From: Anaerococcus sp. | GTDB lineage: Bacteria > Bacillota > Clostridia > Tissierellales > Peptoniphilaceae | Reading direction: 5' to 3' | DNA length: 33,755 nucleotides | Assembly (NCBI RefSeq): GCF_022770135.1 | Contig: NZ_JALEIL010000093.1 | Span: 1 to 33,755, forward strand | In this document: one piece after another, positions 24,672 through 33,755 of the stretch | Position numbering within the stretch: the first letter of the stretch is position 1 | How the letters are laid out: each line of letters starts with the position of its first letter | Translations under genes and position numbers: made by a program | Notes under the pieces: model-generated | Database searches by the model: none | Told to the model about the DNA's origin: nothing | The model's input: only the letters and a program-made list of their open reading frames with translations

Positions 24672-25505
24672 ATGAAAATAGAAGAAAATAATAATAAATT
24701 TTGGAAGTATGTTCTCTTGATAGTGGGATCTTTCCTAATATTGATTCCTCTACTAGCTACGATTTTTAGTTCTTTTAAGACGACTAAGGATATCATGCAA
24801 AACTTCTTTGGCTTTCCAAATCCAGTTACCCTAGATAACTTTAAGCGCCTAATAGAAGATGGAATTGGAAAATATTTCTTAAACTCAACTATAATTACAA
24901 TAGCATCAGTAGTCCTTGTGACAATATTTATACCAGCTGCTGCTTATTCAATAGCAAGAAATATGTCAAAGTCCCGTGCATACAACATTATGTACAGCCT
25001 TTTGATTCTAGGGATTTTCGTACCCTTCCAAGTCATCATGATTCCTATAACAGTTATGATGAGCCGTTTAGGAATGGCAAATATCTTTGGCCTAGTGATC
25101 TTATATTTAACATATTCAATCCCACAAACCTTGTTCCTCTATGTAGGCTATATCAAGCTAAGTGTGCCAGATAGCTTAGATGAGGCAGCGGAGATTGATG
25201 GAGCTGATAGATTTACAACTTATAGGAAAATAATCTTTCCTATGCTTAAGCCAATGCATGCTACTGCCCTTATTATAAATGCCCTTTGGTTTTGGAATGA
25301 CTTTATGCTACCATTGTTGATACTTAACAAGTCATCTGACCTTTGGTCATTACCTCTTTTCCAATACAACTACACAGGCCAGTACCTAAGTGACTACGGT
25401 CCAAGCTTTGCATCTTATGTTGTTGGTATTATTACAATAACAATAGTTTATCTAATATTCCAAAAGAATATTATTTCAGGAATGAGCAAGGGAGCTGTTA
25501 AATAA
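24672..25505 (+). CDS. msmG: Sugar ABC transporter permease, MalG-like
   Basis: This 277-residue membrane protein has six predicted helices and the coupling loop DSLDEAAEIDGADRFTTYRK. It is the second half of the import channel. The ribosome site GAGGTG lies just upstream, ten bases after msmF. The length equals that of the streptococcal MsmG. Confidence 0.95.
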   Translation: MKIEENNNKFWKYVLLIVGSFLILIPLLATIFSSFKTTKDIMQNFFGFPNPVTLDNFKRLIEDGIGKYFLNSTIITIASVVLVTIFIPAAAYSIARNMSKSRAYNIMYSLLILGIFVPFQVIMIPITVMMSRLGMANIFGLVILYLTYSIPQTLFLYVGYIKLSVPDSLDEAAEIDGADRFTTYRKIIFPMLKPMHATALIINALWFWNDFMLPLLILNKSSDLWSLPLFQYNYTGQYLSDYGPSFASYVVGIITITIVYLIFQKNIISGMSKGAVK

Positions 25506-25540
25506 GCTTTAGTTAAAAATAGAGAAAATAGGAGAATTTT

Positions 25541-26992
25541 ATGGGAATTCAAAACAAAACTATGCTTATTACTTATTCAGATAGTTTAGGCAAAGATTTA
25601 AAAGATTTAAAAGAAAATTTAGAAAAATATTTTAAGGAAGCCGTAGGTGGTGTCCATATATTACCATTTTTTCCATCGACAGGTGATAGGGGCTTTGCTC
25701 CAATCGATTATGACGAGGTAGATCCTAAGTTTGGAGATTGGAAAGATATTAAGGCCTTAGGAGAAAGATACTATCTTATGTTTGATTTTATGATCAATCA
25801 TATTTCTCGAAAGTCAAAATACTATAAGGACTATCAGGAAAAGCATGAAGATAGTGAATATAAAGATTTATTCCTAAATTGGGATAAGTTTTGGCCAGAA
25901 AATCGTCCTAGCCAAGCCGATATAGATTTAATCTATAAAAGAAAAGACAGGGCTCCCAAGCAAGAAATTAAATTTAAAGATGGATCGGTTGAAAATCTTT
26001 GGAATACATTTGGAGAAGAGCAGATTGACCTAGATGTTAGAACTGAAGTCACTATGGATTTTATAAAGAAAAATATAGATAATCTTTCTAAAAAGGGCTG
26101 TGACATCATAAGACTTGATGCCTTTGCTTACGCTATCAAAAAGCTAGATACAAATGACTTTTTTGTAGAACCTGAAATATGGGATTTACTAGATAAGATA
26201 AGAGAGATGGCAGTTAAAAATAATGTAGAAATACTGCCTGAAATTCACGAACATTACAAGATACAGTTTAAAATAGCAAGTCATGATTATTTTATATATG
26301 ATTTTGCCTTGCCCATGCTAACTTTATATAGCCTATATTCTGGAAAGGTAGACAGGCTTAAAAATTGGTTAGAAAAAAGCCCTATGAAACAGTTCACCAC
26401 CCTAGATACCCACGATGGTATTGGAGTGGTTGATGTAAAAGATATAATGACCGATGATGAAATAGCCTTTACTACAGACCAGCTTTATAAGGTTGGAGCC
26501 AATGTTAATAGGAAATATTCAACAGCAGAATATAACAATCTCGATATATATCAGATCAATACTACTTACTATTCAGCTCTTGGAGATGATGATAAAAAAT
26601 ACTTTATAGCTCGTCTTATCCAAGCTTTTGCTCCTGGAATTCCTCAAGTTTATTATGTGGGATTTCTAGCGGGGAAAAACGACTTAAAGCTTCTTGAAGA
26701 AACAAAAGAAGGACGAAATATAAATCGTCATTATTATTCCAATGATGAGATAGCTAGGGAAGTAGAAAGACCTATAGTAAAAGCCCTCCTAATGCTTTTT
26801 AAATTTAGAAATAGGTCAGAAGCTTTTGACCTAGAAGGCTCGATTTCAGTCGAAAATGAGGGAGAAAACATAATAATAATTACTCGTAAGAATAAAGATG
26901 AAAGTGCAGTAGCTAAAGCAAGAATAGATCTTAAGAATCTGACCTATAAAGTTACTGAAAATGATAAAGAAATAGAATTTTTAAATATATAG
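25541..26992 (+). CDS. gtfA: Sucrose phosphorylase, GH13 subfamily 18
   Basis: This 483-residue enzyme is a phosphorolytic GH13 barrel. Asp193 in [10 protein letters not shown] is the nucleophile and Glu234 in PEIHEHY the acid/base, very close to Asp192 and Glu232 of the Bifidobacterium enzyme. LDTHDGIG supplies the transition-state-stabilising Asp. It splits sucrose with phosphate into glucose 1-phosphate and fructose, saving ATP on sucrose released from raffinose by Aga. It is cytoplasmic, with no signal peptide. Six of 20 arginines use CGN codons. The ribosome site AATAGGAGAATTTT precedes the ATG. Confidence 0.95.
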   Translation: MGIQNKTMLITYSDSLGKDLKDLKENLEKYFKEAVGGVHILPFFPSTGDRGFAPIDYDEVDPKFGDWKDIKALGERYYLMFDFMINHISRKSKYYKDYQEKHEDSEYKDLFLNWDKFWPENRPSQADIDLIYKRKDRAPKQEIKFKDGSVENLWNTFGEEQIDLDVRTEVTMDFIKKNIDNLSKKGCDIIRLDAFAYAIKKLDTNDFFVEPEIWDLLDKIREMAVKNNVEILPEIHEHYKIQFKIASHDYFIYDFALPMLTLYSLYSGKVDRLKNWLEKSPMKQFTTLDTHDGIGVVDVKDIMTDDEIAFTTDQLYKVGANVNRKYSTAEYNNLDIYQINTTYYSALGDDDKKYFIARLIQAFAPGIPQVYYVGFLAGKNDLKLLEETKEGRNINRHYYSNDEIAREVERPIVKALLMLFKFRNRSEAFDLEGSISVENEGENIIIITRKNKDESAVAKARIDLKNLTYKVTENDKEIEFLNI

Positions 26993-27007
26993 TTAGGAAT
27001 TAAGAAC

Positions 27008-28141
27008 ATGACAACATTAAAATTAAATCACATATACAAAAAATATCCCAAATCTAGCCACTATGCTGTAGAAGATTTTAATTTAGACATAAAGGATAAG
27101 GAGTTTATAGTCTTTGTAGGGCCTTCTGGTTGTGGTAAGTCAACCACCCTACGTATGATTGCAGGCCTTGAAGATATAACAGAGGGAGAGCTTTACATTG
27201 ATGATGAGCTAGTTAATGAAAAATCAGCCAAAGATCGTGAAATCGCCATGGTATTTCAAAACTATGCCCTCTATCCTCATATGACAGTCTATGACAATAT
27301 GGCCTTTGCCTTAAAACTTAGAAATCTAAAAAAGGATGAAATTGATAAGCGTGTCAAGGAAGCGGCAGAAATCCTTGGATTAACAGAATTACTCAAACGT
27401 AAACCAGCTGATCTTTCAGGAGGTCAGAGACAACGTGTGGCTATGGGTAGAGCAATTGTGCGTGAAGCCAAAGTATTTCTAATGGATGAGCCTCTATCAA
27501 ATCTAGATGCCAAGCTAAGAGTTTCAATGAGGGCAGAAATTTCAAAGATCCATCGCCGTATAGGAGCAACAACCATATATGTAACTCACGATCAGACAGA
27601 AGCGATGACTCTTGCTGATAGGATTGTAATAATGAGTTCAAGGAAAAATCCAGACGGGTCCGGTACCATAGGAAGGATAGAGCAAATAGGAACTCCCTAT
27701 GAGCTTTACAATAAGCCTGTCAATAAATTTGTGGCAGAATTTATAGGAAGTCCTTCAATGAACTTCTTTGAAGTAACTGTTCTTGGATCAGAAATGATGG
27801 ATAGGGATGGACTCTGCATACAAATACCAGAAGGACATAGAAAGACCCTAGAAAAAAAGGGCTATATTGGCAAGAAAGCTATCTTTGGAATAAGGCCAGA
27901 AGATATATCAAGTAGTGAAATAGCAAGACAGACCTATCCAAGTTCAACAATTGATGCGGAAGTTGTAATGTCAGAGCTACTTGGAAATGAGACAATCCTT
28001 TATACAAAACAAGGAAATAATGAGTTTGCTTCAAGAGTTGGGGCAATGGAGTACAGAAATCCAGGAGAGCGTGTCAAACTTAGCCTAAACGTAGCCAAGG
28101 GACATTTCTTCGATATAGATACAGAAAGGACTATTAGTTAA
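27008..28141 (+). CDS. msmK: Sugar importer ATPase, MalK/MsmK family
   Basis: This 377-residue ATPase has Walker A GPSGCGKST at 38-46, Q-loop VFQNYALYP with Gln84, signature LSGGQRQR at 136-143, Walker B FLMDEP at 157-162 and H-loop His194. After about residue 240 comes a TOBE/regulatory domain, as in MalK. It powers the MsmEFG importer, and such ATPases can serve several sugar importers. The length is the same as S. mutans MsmK. Nine of 24 arginines use CGN codons. The ribosome site is weak (AGGAATTAAG). Confidence 0.95.
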   Translation: MTTLKLNHIYKKYPKSSHYAVEDFNLDIKDKEFIVFVGPSGCGKSTTLRMIAGLEDITEGELYIDDELVNEKSAKDREIAMVFQNYALYPHMTVYDNMAFALKLRNLKKDEIDKRVKEAAEILGLTELLKRKPADLSGGQRQRVAMGRAIVREAKVFLMDEPLSNLDAKLRVSMRAEISKIHRRIGATTIYVTHDQTEAMTLADRIVIMSSRKNPDGSGTIGRIEQIGTPYELYNKPVNKFVAEFIGSPSMNFFEVTVLGSEMMDRDGLCIQIPEGHRKTLEKKGYIGKKAIFGIRPEDISSSEIARQTYPSSTIDAEVVMSELLGNETILYTKQGNNEFASRVGAMEYRNPGERVKLSLNVAKGHFFDIDTERTIS

Positions 28142-28147
28142 AAATAT

Positions 28148-28175
28148 TTGTTAGATATTAGAAAAGGACTAAAAT
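28148..28175 (+). promoter_or_regulatory. Possible internal promoter before dexB
   Basis: TTGTTA (28148-28153), a 16-base spacer and TAAAAT (28170-28175) lie in the 93-base gap between msmK and dexB, the largest gap in the operon. A near-palindrome GGCAAAATTTGCC at 28186-28198 follows. Confidence 0.3.
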
Positions 28176-28177
28176 GA

Positions 28178-29845
<1,668 letters not shown>

Positions 29846-29849
29846 AAGT

Positions 29850-30043
29850 GGGGCTGTTGCAAAATTATGAATAATCATCGTACCATCGTTAGAAGGTTCT
29901 CTTAGGAAATTTTACCTCTCCTGGCCGGTAGGCCTATTGCTGCCTGCCGACTGATGGAGGCGGTTAGCCTGTCGGCTTATTGAGACTTTCCGTGGAGGTT
30001 CTTCTAACGATAACGGTACGATTTATTCATTCTGCAACAGCCC
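29850..30043. repeat. Palindromic MITE-like element, copy 2 (194 bp)
   Basis: The ends are GGGGCTGTTGCA (29850-29861) and TGCAACAGCCC (30033-30043). The left arm matches the reverse complement of the right arm of copy 1 (3277-3432) over about 65 bases with few changes, and the right arm matches the reverse complement of the left arm of copy 1 over about 58 bases, so the copies are in opposite orientation. The centre is longer here (about 80 bases) and holds extra short inverted segments such as GGCCGGTAGGCC. No target duplication is seen. It fills the gap between convergent dexB and gltS, ending five bases from the gltS stop codon. Confidence 0.87.
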
Positions 30044-30048
30044 TTTTT

Positions 30049-31227
30049 CTATGCCAATAAATTTATAAAAAATGTAATGACTAAAGGATTGAAGAGATTT
30101 ACTGCTACTGCTAGGACTATGGGAAATACAAACATAGCTATATCTGCTGGGCCCTTTTCTTCTATAACTGCTTCCATATTAGCCATGGCGTTTGGTGTTT
30201 GTCCAAGGCCTACTCCGCAATGGCCTGCTGCCATTACAGCAGCATCGTAGTCTTTGCCACAAAATCTGTAGGTTACAAGGCTTGTATATATTCCAATAAA
30301 TGCCGCTTGGGCGATTAGGATTATAAACATAGGTCCTGCAAGGCCTATAATTGCAGAAATATTTAGGTTGATTAGGGCAAGGGATAGGAAGAGGTTAAGG
30401 GAAATATTTCCTACTATATTTACATTAGTAAGGTCCACGTCTTTTCCCAGAGAGTCGTAGATATTTCTTACGACAAGACCTCCGAATTGGCAGCCTACAT
30501 AATAGGGAAAGCTTAGGGAAGTTAGGGCTAGGATCTTGTTTATAAAAGTTCCCAAAAAGGCTGACAGACTTACCAGTATTATGGCCTTCATCAAGGATGA
30601 TTGATTTATTATTTTTCTGATATTTTCATCTTCTGATTCGTATAAGGCGCCCTTTGACCTAAGCGAGTGACTTTTGATGAGTCTTTTTGCGACAGGTCCT
30701 CCCACAAGACTTCCAACCAAAAGCCCGAAGGTTGCCGCAGCCACTCCTATGGAGGTGTTTCCGACTGCTCCTTTAGCTTCCATGATTTTTCCAAAAGATA
30801 TGGCAGAACCTATTCCTCCAGTCATTGAAGTAGATCCCATAGCCACTCCATGGAGGGGATTTATGCCAAGAAGAAGTGAAATCCCTACAGAGATTATATT
30901 TTGTAAAGGAAGGAGGAGGATTATTACGAGAGCAAGCTTAAGACCAATCACTCCCGCCTTTTTTAAACTCTTAAAGGATGCGGCAAGGCCTATGGATGCA
31001 AAAAAGATATTCATAAAGAAGTCTTGGAGGGTTCCGTCGAATTTAAAGTCGATCCTTGCCCTTGATTTGATTATAAATATCACAAGGCTAATAATAAGAC
31101 CTCCTATAACAGGAGATGGAATGAAAAATTTCCTAAAAAATTCAAATTTGTTTTTAATTAAGACCCCGATAATATAGGCAATCATACCAATTCCTAGAGT
31201 CTGTATAATGTCTAATTCTATTGTCAT
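30049..31227 (-). CDS. gltS: Sodium/glutamate symporter
   Basis: This 392-residue membrane protein is hydrophobic throughout, with roughly ten or more helices. It shows the GltS patterns: IPSPVIGGLIISL near residue 36, the glycine-rich GSTSMTGGIGSAISFG in the first half, and the second-half repeat AAGHCGVGLGQTPNAMANM. It imports glutamate with sodium across the cytoplasmic membrane. The ribosome site AAAGGATAC precedes the ATG. It is convergent with dexB and divergent from the glycosyltransferase genes. Confidence 0.95.
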   Translation of the reverse strand: MTIELDIIQTLGIGMIAYIIGVLIKNKFEFFRKFFIPSPVIGGLIISLVIFIIKSRARIDFKFDGTLQDFFMNIFFASIGLAASFKSLKKAGVIGLKLALVIILLLPLQNIISVGISLLLGINPLHGVAMGSTSMTGGIGSAISFGKIMEAKGAVGNTSIGVAAATFGLLVGSLVGGPVAKRLIKSHSLRSKGALYESEDENIRKIINQSSLMKAIILVSLSAFLGTFINKILALTSLSFPYYVGCQFGGLVVRNIYDSLGKDVDLTNVNIVGNISLNLFLSLALINLNISAIIGLAGPMFIILIAQAAFIGIYTSLVTYRFCGKDYDAAVMAAGHCGVGLGQTPNAMANMEAVIEEKGPADIAMFVFPIVLAVAVNLFNPLVITFFINLLA

Positions 31228-31315
31228 AATGTATCCTTTCCTACCTATTAGTTTATCCCTAGATATAATTTTTACAAGCTCTTAGATAAAATGCTATAAA
31301 AAGAGCAATCTTGAT

Positions 31316-31345
31316 TTGCTTACAGTATAATGAATGTTATATAAT
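31316..31345 (+). promoter_or_regulatory. Probable promoter of the polysaccharide gene group
   Basis: TTGCTT (31316-31321), an 18-base spacer and TATAAT (31340-31345) lie 18 bases before the ATG at 31364, which gives a short leader. Another TATAAT at 31326-31331 has no fitting -35 box. Confidence 0.5.
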
Positions 31346-31363
31346 AAGCTAAGGAGAGTGCTT

Positions 31364-32506
31364 ATGAAAATAATATTTTGGGTGTCGGCCTTTGCCATAT
31401 TTTATCCTATGATAGGCTACCCATTGACACTTTTGTTATTAGACAAAATTATAAAAAGAAAAAACACTAAAGATTACACTTACAAGCCCAAAGTTTCAGT
31501 GATTATCTCAGCCTACAATGAGGAGAAAGTCATTGAGAAAAAGCTTAATAATATTATAAAAACTGACTATCCAGACTTTGAAGTGATAATTGCAAATGAT
31601 GCTTCAAATGACAGGACTGTGGAGATTGCTCAAGAATTCATCAAAAGCCATCCGGCCTATAATATCAGAGTAAATACTGTAAGAAATCATTTGGGTAAGA
31701 CCAACGCCCAGGACGAGTCGGTAGAGGTCGCCAAGGGAGAAATTTTAGTTTTTTCTGATGCGAATTCGATCTTTAAGGAAGATGCCATAAGTGAGCTTGT
31801 TTCATATTTTACATCAGACGATATAGAATATGTCTGCGGATCTCTTATCTACAAGGAAGATGAGACAGCTTCGGTTGTAGCGGAAAATACTTACTGGAAT
31901 ATGGAACTTACTATGAGAAAAATCGAGTCTAATATCAAGACTATAGCTGCAGGAAATGGGGCGATTTACGCTTGTAGAAAGAAGGATTATAGGAATTATA
32001 ACCTAGTAAGCTCCCACGATTACGAGATGCCCCTTCACGCAGGCCTTAATGGAAAAAGAGCCCTTTATAATGAGGACGCCCTAGCTTTTGAGAAGGCAGG
32101 ATCTACTACTAGCGATGAGTTTAAGAGAAAGGTCAGAATGCAAAGAAGGATTCTTACAAATATTAGGACCAATCTGAGAAGGTTAAATATTTTCAAATAC
32201 GGTTGGTTTTCCTTCTTCCACTTCAACCACAAGACCTTGAGATTCTTGCAGGCTTTCTTTCATATAGTATTATTTATAAGTAATATATTTCTTATTAGAC
32301 AAGGATTTATCTATAAGCTTATCCTTCTAGGTCAAGTTGCCTTTCTAATTCTTGCCATTTTGGGTCAAGTAAGCAAGGCGAAAAATAAGATCGTCTATTT
32401 TCCAAGATATTATTCAATGATGATGCTTGCCCAAATCCTTGGAGCCAAAAACGAGCTTACAGGAAAGAGCAAGGCCACTTGGGAGAAGGCAGAAAGTACG
32501 AGGTAA
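31364..32506 (+). CDS. Membrane-associated family 2 glycosyltransferase
   Basis: I start at the ATG at 31364 (MKIIFWVSAFAIFYP), which has AAGGAGAGTGCTT upstream, not at the earlier TTG at 31334 that lacks a site. The 380-residue protein has an N-terminal helix, then the GT-A domain: VSVIISAYNEE, IANDASND and FSDANS (nucleotide and metal binding). It shows HDYEMPLH where many relatives have an acidic ED pair, and RMQRRIL near the acceptor site. C-terminal helices follow. It is the processive-synthase-like type that adds sugars to surface polysaccharide at the membrane. The product sugar is unknown. Confidence 0.9.
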   Translation: MKIIFWVSAFAIFYPMIGYPLTLLLLDKIIKRKNTKDYTYKPKVSVIISAYNEEKVIEKKLNNIIKTDYPDFEVIIANDASNDRTVEIAQEFIKSHPAYNIRVNTVRNHLGKTNAQDESVEVAKGEILVFSDANSIFKEDAISELVSYFTSDDIEYVCGSLIYKEDETASVVAENTYWNMELTMRKIESNIKTIAAGNGAIYACRKKDYRNYNLVSSHDYEMPLHAGLNGKRALYNEDALAFEKAGSTTSDEFKRKVRMQRRILTNIRTNLRRLNIFKYGWFSFFHFNHKTLRFLQAFFHIVLFISNIFLIRQGFIYKLILLGQVAFLILAILGQVSKAKNKIVYFPRYYSMMMLAQILGAKNELTGKSKATWEKAESTR

Positions 32507-32507
32507 T

Positions 32508-33287
32508 ATGAATATAGAAGTTTTGATTTCTGCTATGAATGTATGTGATATTAGTTTTTATAAGAGATTTAACTTAAGTACGGACTGCCTGATTATCAAT
32601 CAAACTGACCACAATTCCTACGAGGAAGTCGAGGAAGATGGCTTTAGGGTAAGGATGATATCGACTGATACAAGAGGCCTTGGTAGGTCGAGAAATCTCG
32701 CTATCTTAAATTCTAGGGCAGATGTCGTTTTATTTTGCGATGACGATGAAGTCTTAGAAGATGATTACGAAAGAAAAATCAAGGAAGCTTTTATCGAACA
32801 TCCTGATGTGGACTTTTTCGTCATGAAGACCATAATTTATAAGGATGGAGAAGAGACCATCAAGGTAAAGGAAGAAAAAGACCTAAAGATCTACAATGCT
32901 TTAAGATATGGATCAGTTCATTTCGCCTTTAAGCGAGAGAAAATCCTCGAGAAAAATATTTTCTTATCTACTTATTTTGGAGCAGGAACAGGAAATGGGT
33001 CTGGTGAAGATTCGATATTTATTGCAGATTGTATTAGAAATAAGCTAAGAGTGAGGACTTCTACTAAGCTTATAGCGAAAATCTACAATGACGATTCGAC
33101 TTGGTTTACAGGCTTTGACGAGAAGTTTTTCTATGATAAGGGAAAACTTTCCAAGGCCCTTTTTCCAAAAATGTATAGGTTTTATATAGAATATTTTGTT
33201 AGAAACTATCCTGAGAAGGTAGAAAAAATAGGCATAAGAAAAGCAAGACAGTTGATGATTGAAGGCGCTAAGGATTTTGGAGGTTAA
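32508..33287 (+). CDS. Family 2-type glycosyltransferase
   Basis: I start at the ATG at 32508 (MNIEVLISAMNVCD), one base after the previous stop; the longer frame from 32427 reads through the upstream gene in another frame and is not credible. The 259-residue protein has a GT-A-like fold: LGRSRNLAI (nucleotide site), then LFCDDDEVLEDD (metal-binding acidic cluster) and GAGTGNGSGEDSIF near residue 165. It is soluble, with no clear membrane helix. The ribosome site is weak (ACGAGG), so it may be translated by coupling. It belongs with the neighbouring genes in surface polysaccharide synthesis. Confidence 0.87.
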   Translation: MNIEVLISAMNVCDISFYKRFNLSTDCLIINQTDHNSYEEVEEDGFRVRMISTDTRGLGRSRNLAILNSRADVVLFCDDDEVLEDDYERKIKEAFIEHPDVDFFVMKTIIYKDGEETIKVKEEKDLKIYNALRYGSVHFAFKREKILEKNIFLSTYFGAGTGNGSGEDSIFIADCIRNKLRVRTSTKLIAKIYNDDSTWFTGFDEKFFYDKGKLSKALFPKMYRFYIEYFVRNYPEKVEKIGIRKARQLMIEGAKDFGG

Positions 33288-33288
33288 A

Positions 33289-33755
33289 ATGAAAGAAAAA
33301 AGATCGCTATTTAGTGCTATTCCAGCAGGACTAATCTGTGGAATACTAGCAGCAGTTATCTTCTACTTCGCCCTAAGCTATTCAGGTTTTAATGAATATA
33401 GGGCAAAAAGTAAGATTATAACTACAGGAATTGAAAATGTAAATGAGAATTCAGGAGATGCAAGCACCTACGCAGCTACTATTAACTCAAATAAGATTAA
33501 AAAGACAGTACTAGACAATCTAGGAATTGATATGTCTTTGGGTATGCTTGATGCAAAACTTAGTATAGAGCCAATTGAAGGCTCATCTGTAGTAGATATT
33601 GTAGTTACAGATACAAACAAGCTAAGAGCAGAAGATATAGCAGATGAATACGCAGACCTTGCAGTTAGAGTTATAGGAAATATTTATGGGACAGATGCCC
33701 AAGTTATGGAATACTCCTACCAATCTGCAGGCAGGGTAAACAATGGCAAAACTTA
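33289..33755 (+). CDS. Wzz/CapA-type polysaccharide chain-length protein (3' truncated by window edge)
   Basis: The frame opens with MKEKRSLFSAIPAGLICG, with GGAGG just upstream, and stays open to the window end (155 codons seen). A transmembrane helix lies at about residues 8-30 (IPAGLICGILAAVIFYFAL). An extracytoplasmic region follows: YRAKSKIITTGIENVNENSG, then SNKIKKTVLDNLGID and VDIVVTDTNKLRAEDIADEYADLAVRVI. This arrangement is typical of the Wzz/YveK/CapA family, which sets chain length in capsule or exopolysaccharide export, often with a tyrosine kinase; none is visible before the edge. The family call rests on pattern and context. Confidence 0.72.
   Translation, partial: MKEKRSLFSAIPAGLICGILAAVIFYFALSYSGFNEYRAKSKIITTGIENVNENSGDASTYAATINSNKIKKTVLDNLGIDMSLGMLDAKLSIEPIEGSSVVDIVVTDTNKLRAEDIADEYADLAVRVIGNIYGTDAQVMEYSYQSAGRVNNGKT

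Noticed and set aside
29871..29910. Short frame MNNHRTIVRRFS in the left arm of the palindromic element
   Set aside because: Twelve codons within a hairpin arm; the start would be sequestered and the sequence is explained by the palindrome.
30674..31177. 167-codon open frame on the plus strand inside gltS
   Set aside because: It is antisense to gltS and its composition mirrors the reverse of a membrane protein gene; there is no promoter or ribosome site.

Overview
The window is AT-rich, single-chromosome-style DNA with strong AAGGAG-type ribosome binding sites, AGA/AGG-dominated arginine codons and tightly packed genes. The gene set is anaerobic and fermentative: a class I hybrid cluster protein, malic enzyme, PTS EIIA, an msm sugar operon, GltS and YtrA-type ABC genes. 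Together these suggest a Gram-positive anaerobic coccus of the Peptoniphilaceae/Tissierellia type, for example Anaerococcus-like. That assignment is an inference; there is no rRNA in the window to confirm it. No tRNA, rRNA, CRISPR array, transposase, phage gene or replication origin was seen, and no stretch over 300 bases lacks a gene.

Layout. 1-1533: 3' part of an ABC exporter cut by the left edge. 1645-3975 (minus strand): PTS EIIA (crr), a 156-bp palindromic repeat element, then two Cof-type HAD phosphatases. 4136-5752: hybrid cluster protein with a perfect 14-bp palindrome at the class II activator position. 5848-7644: M20 amidohydrolase and a lipoprotein. 7777-10079: XRE repressor plus ImmA-like metallopeptidase, divergent from a Y-family DNA polymerase. 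10227-13762: GntR (YtrA-type), DUF1648 membrane protein, ABC ATPase, ABC permease. 13836-14990: malic enzyme. 15026-15379 (minus): ModE-type HTH regulator. 15506-19350: HAD, WalJ/YycJ nuclease, TtcA-like tRNA thiolase, UppP and Tag in one translationally coupled operon. 19404-29845: divergent AraC regulator and the operon aga-msmE-msmF-msmG-gtfA-msmK-dexB. 29850-30043: a second copy of the palindromic element. 30049-31227 (minus): GltS. 31364-33755: two glycosyltransferases and a Wzz-type protein, probably the start of a surface polysaccharide locus that runs off the right edge.

How the parts work together. The msm block is a complete pathway for alpha-galactosides and isomalto-oligosaccharides: a binding lipoprotein, two permeases and an ATPase for uptake, then alpha-galactosidase, sucrose phosphorylase and 1,6-alpha-glucosidase. 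An AraC activator and a catabolite-responsive cre site probably control it. Gene order and protein lengths match the Streptococcus mutans msm operon, and three sampled genes use CGN arginine codons that three sampled window genes avoid, so lateral acquisition is plausible.

The most interesting non-coding signals are the paired palindromic elements placed just after stop codons, the hcp operator, the overlapping divergent promoters with an inverted repeat between XRE-ImmA and dinB, and a palindrome shared by two divergent -35 boxes at the modE-like gene. I found no clearly undescribed multi-gene system.
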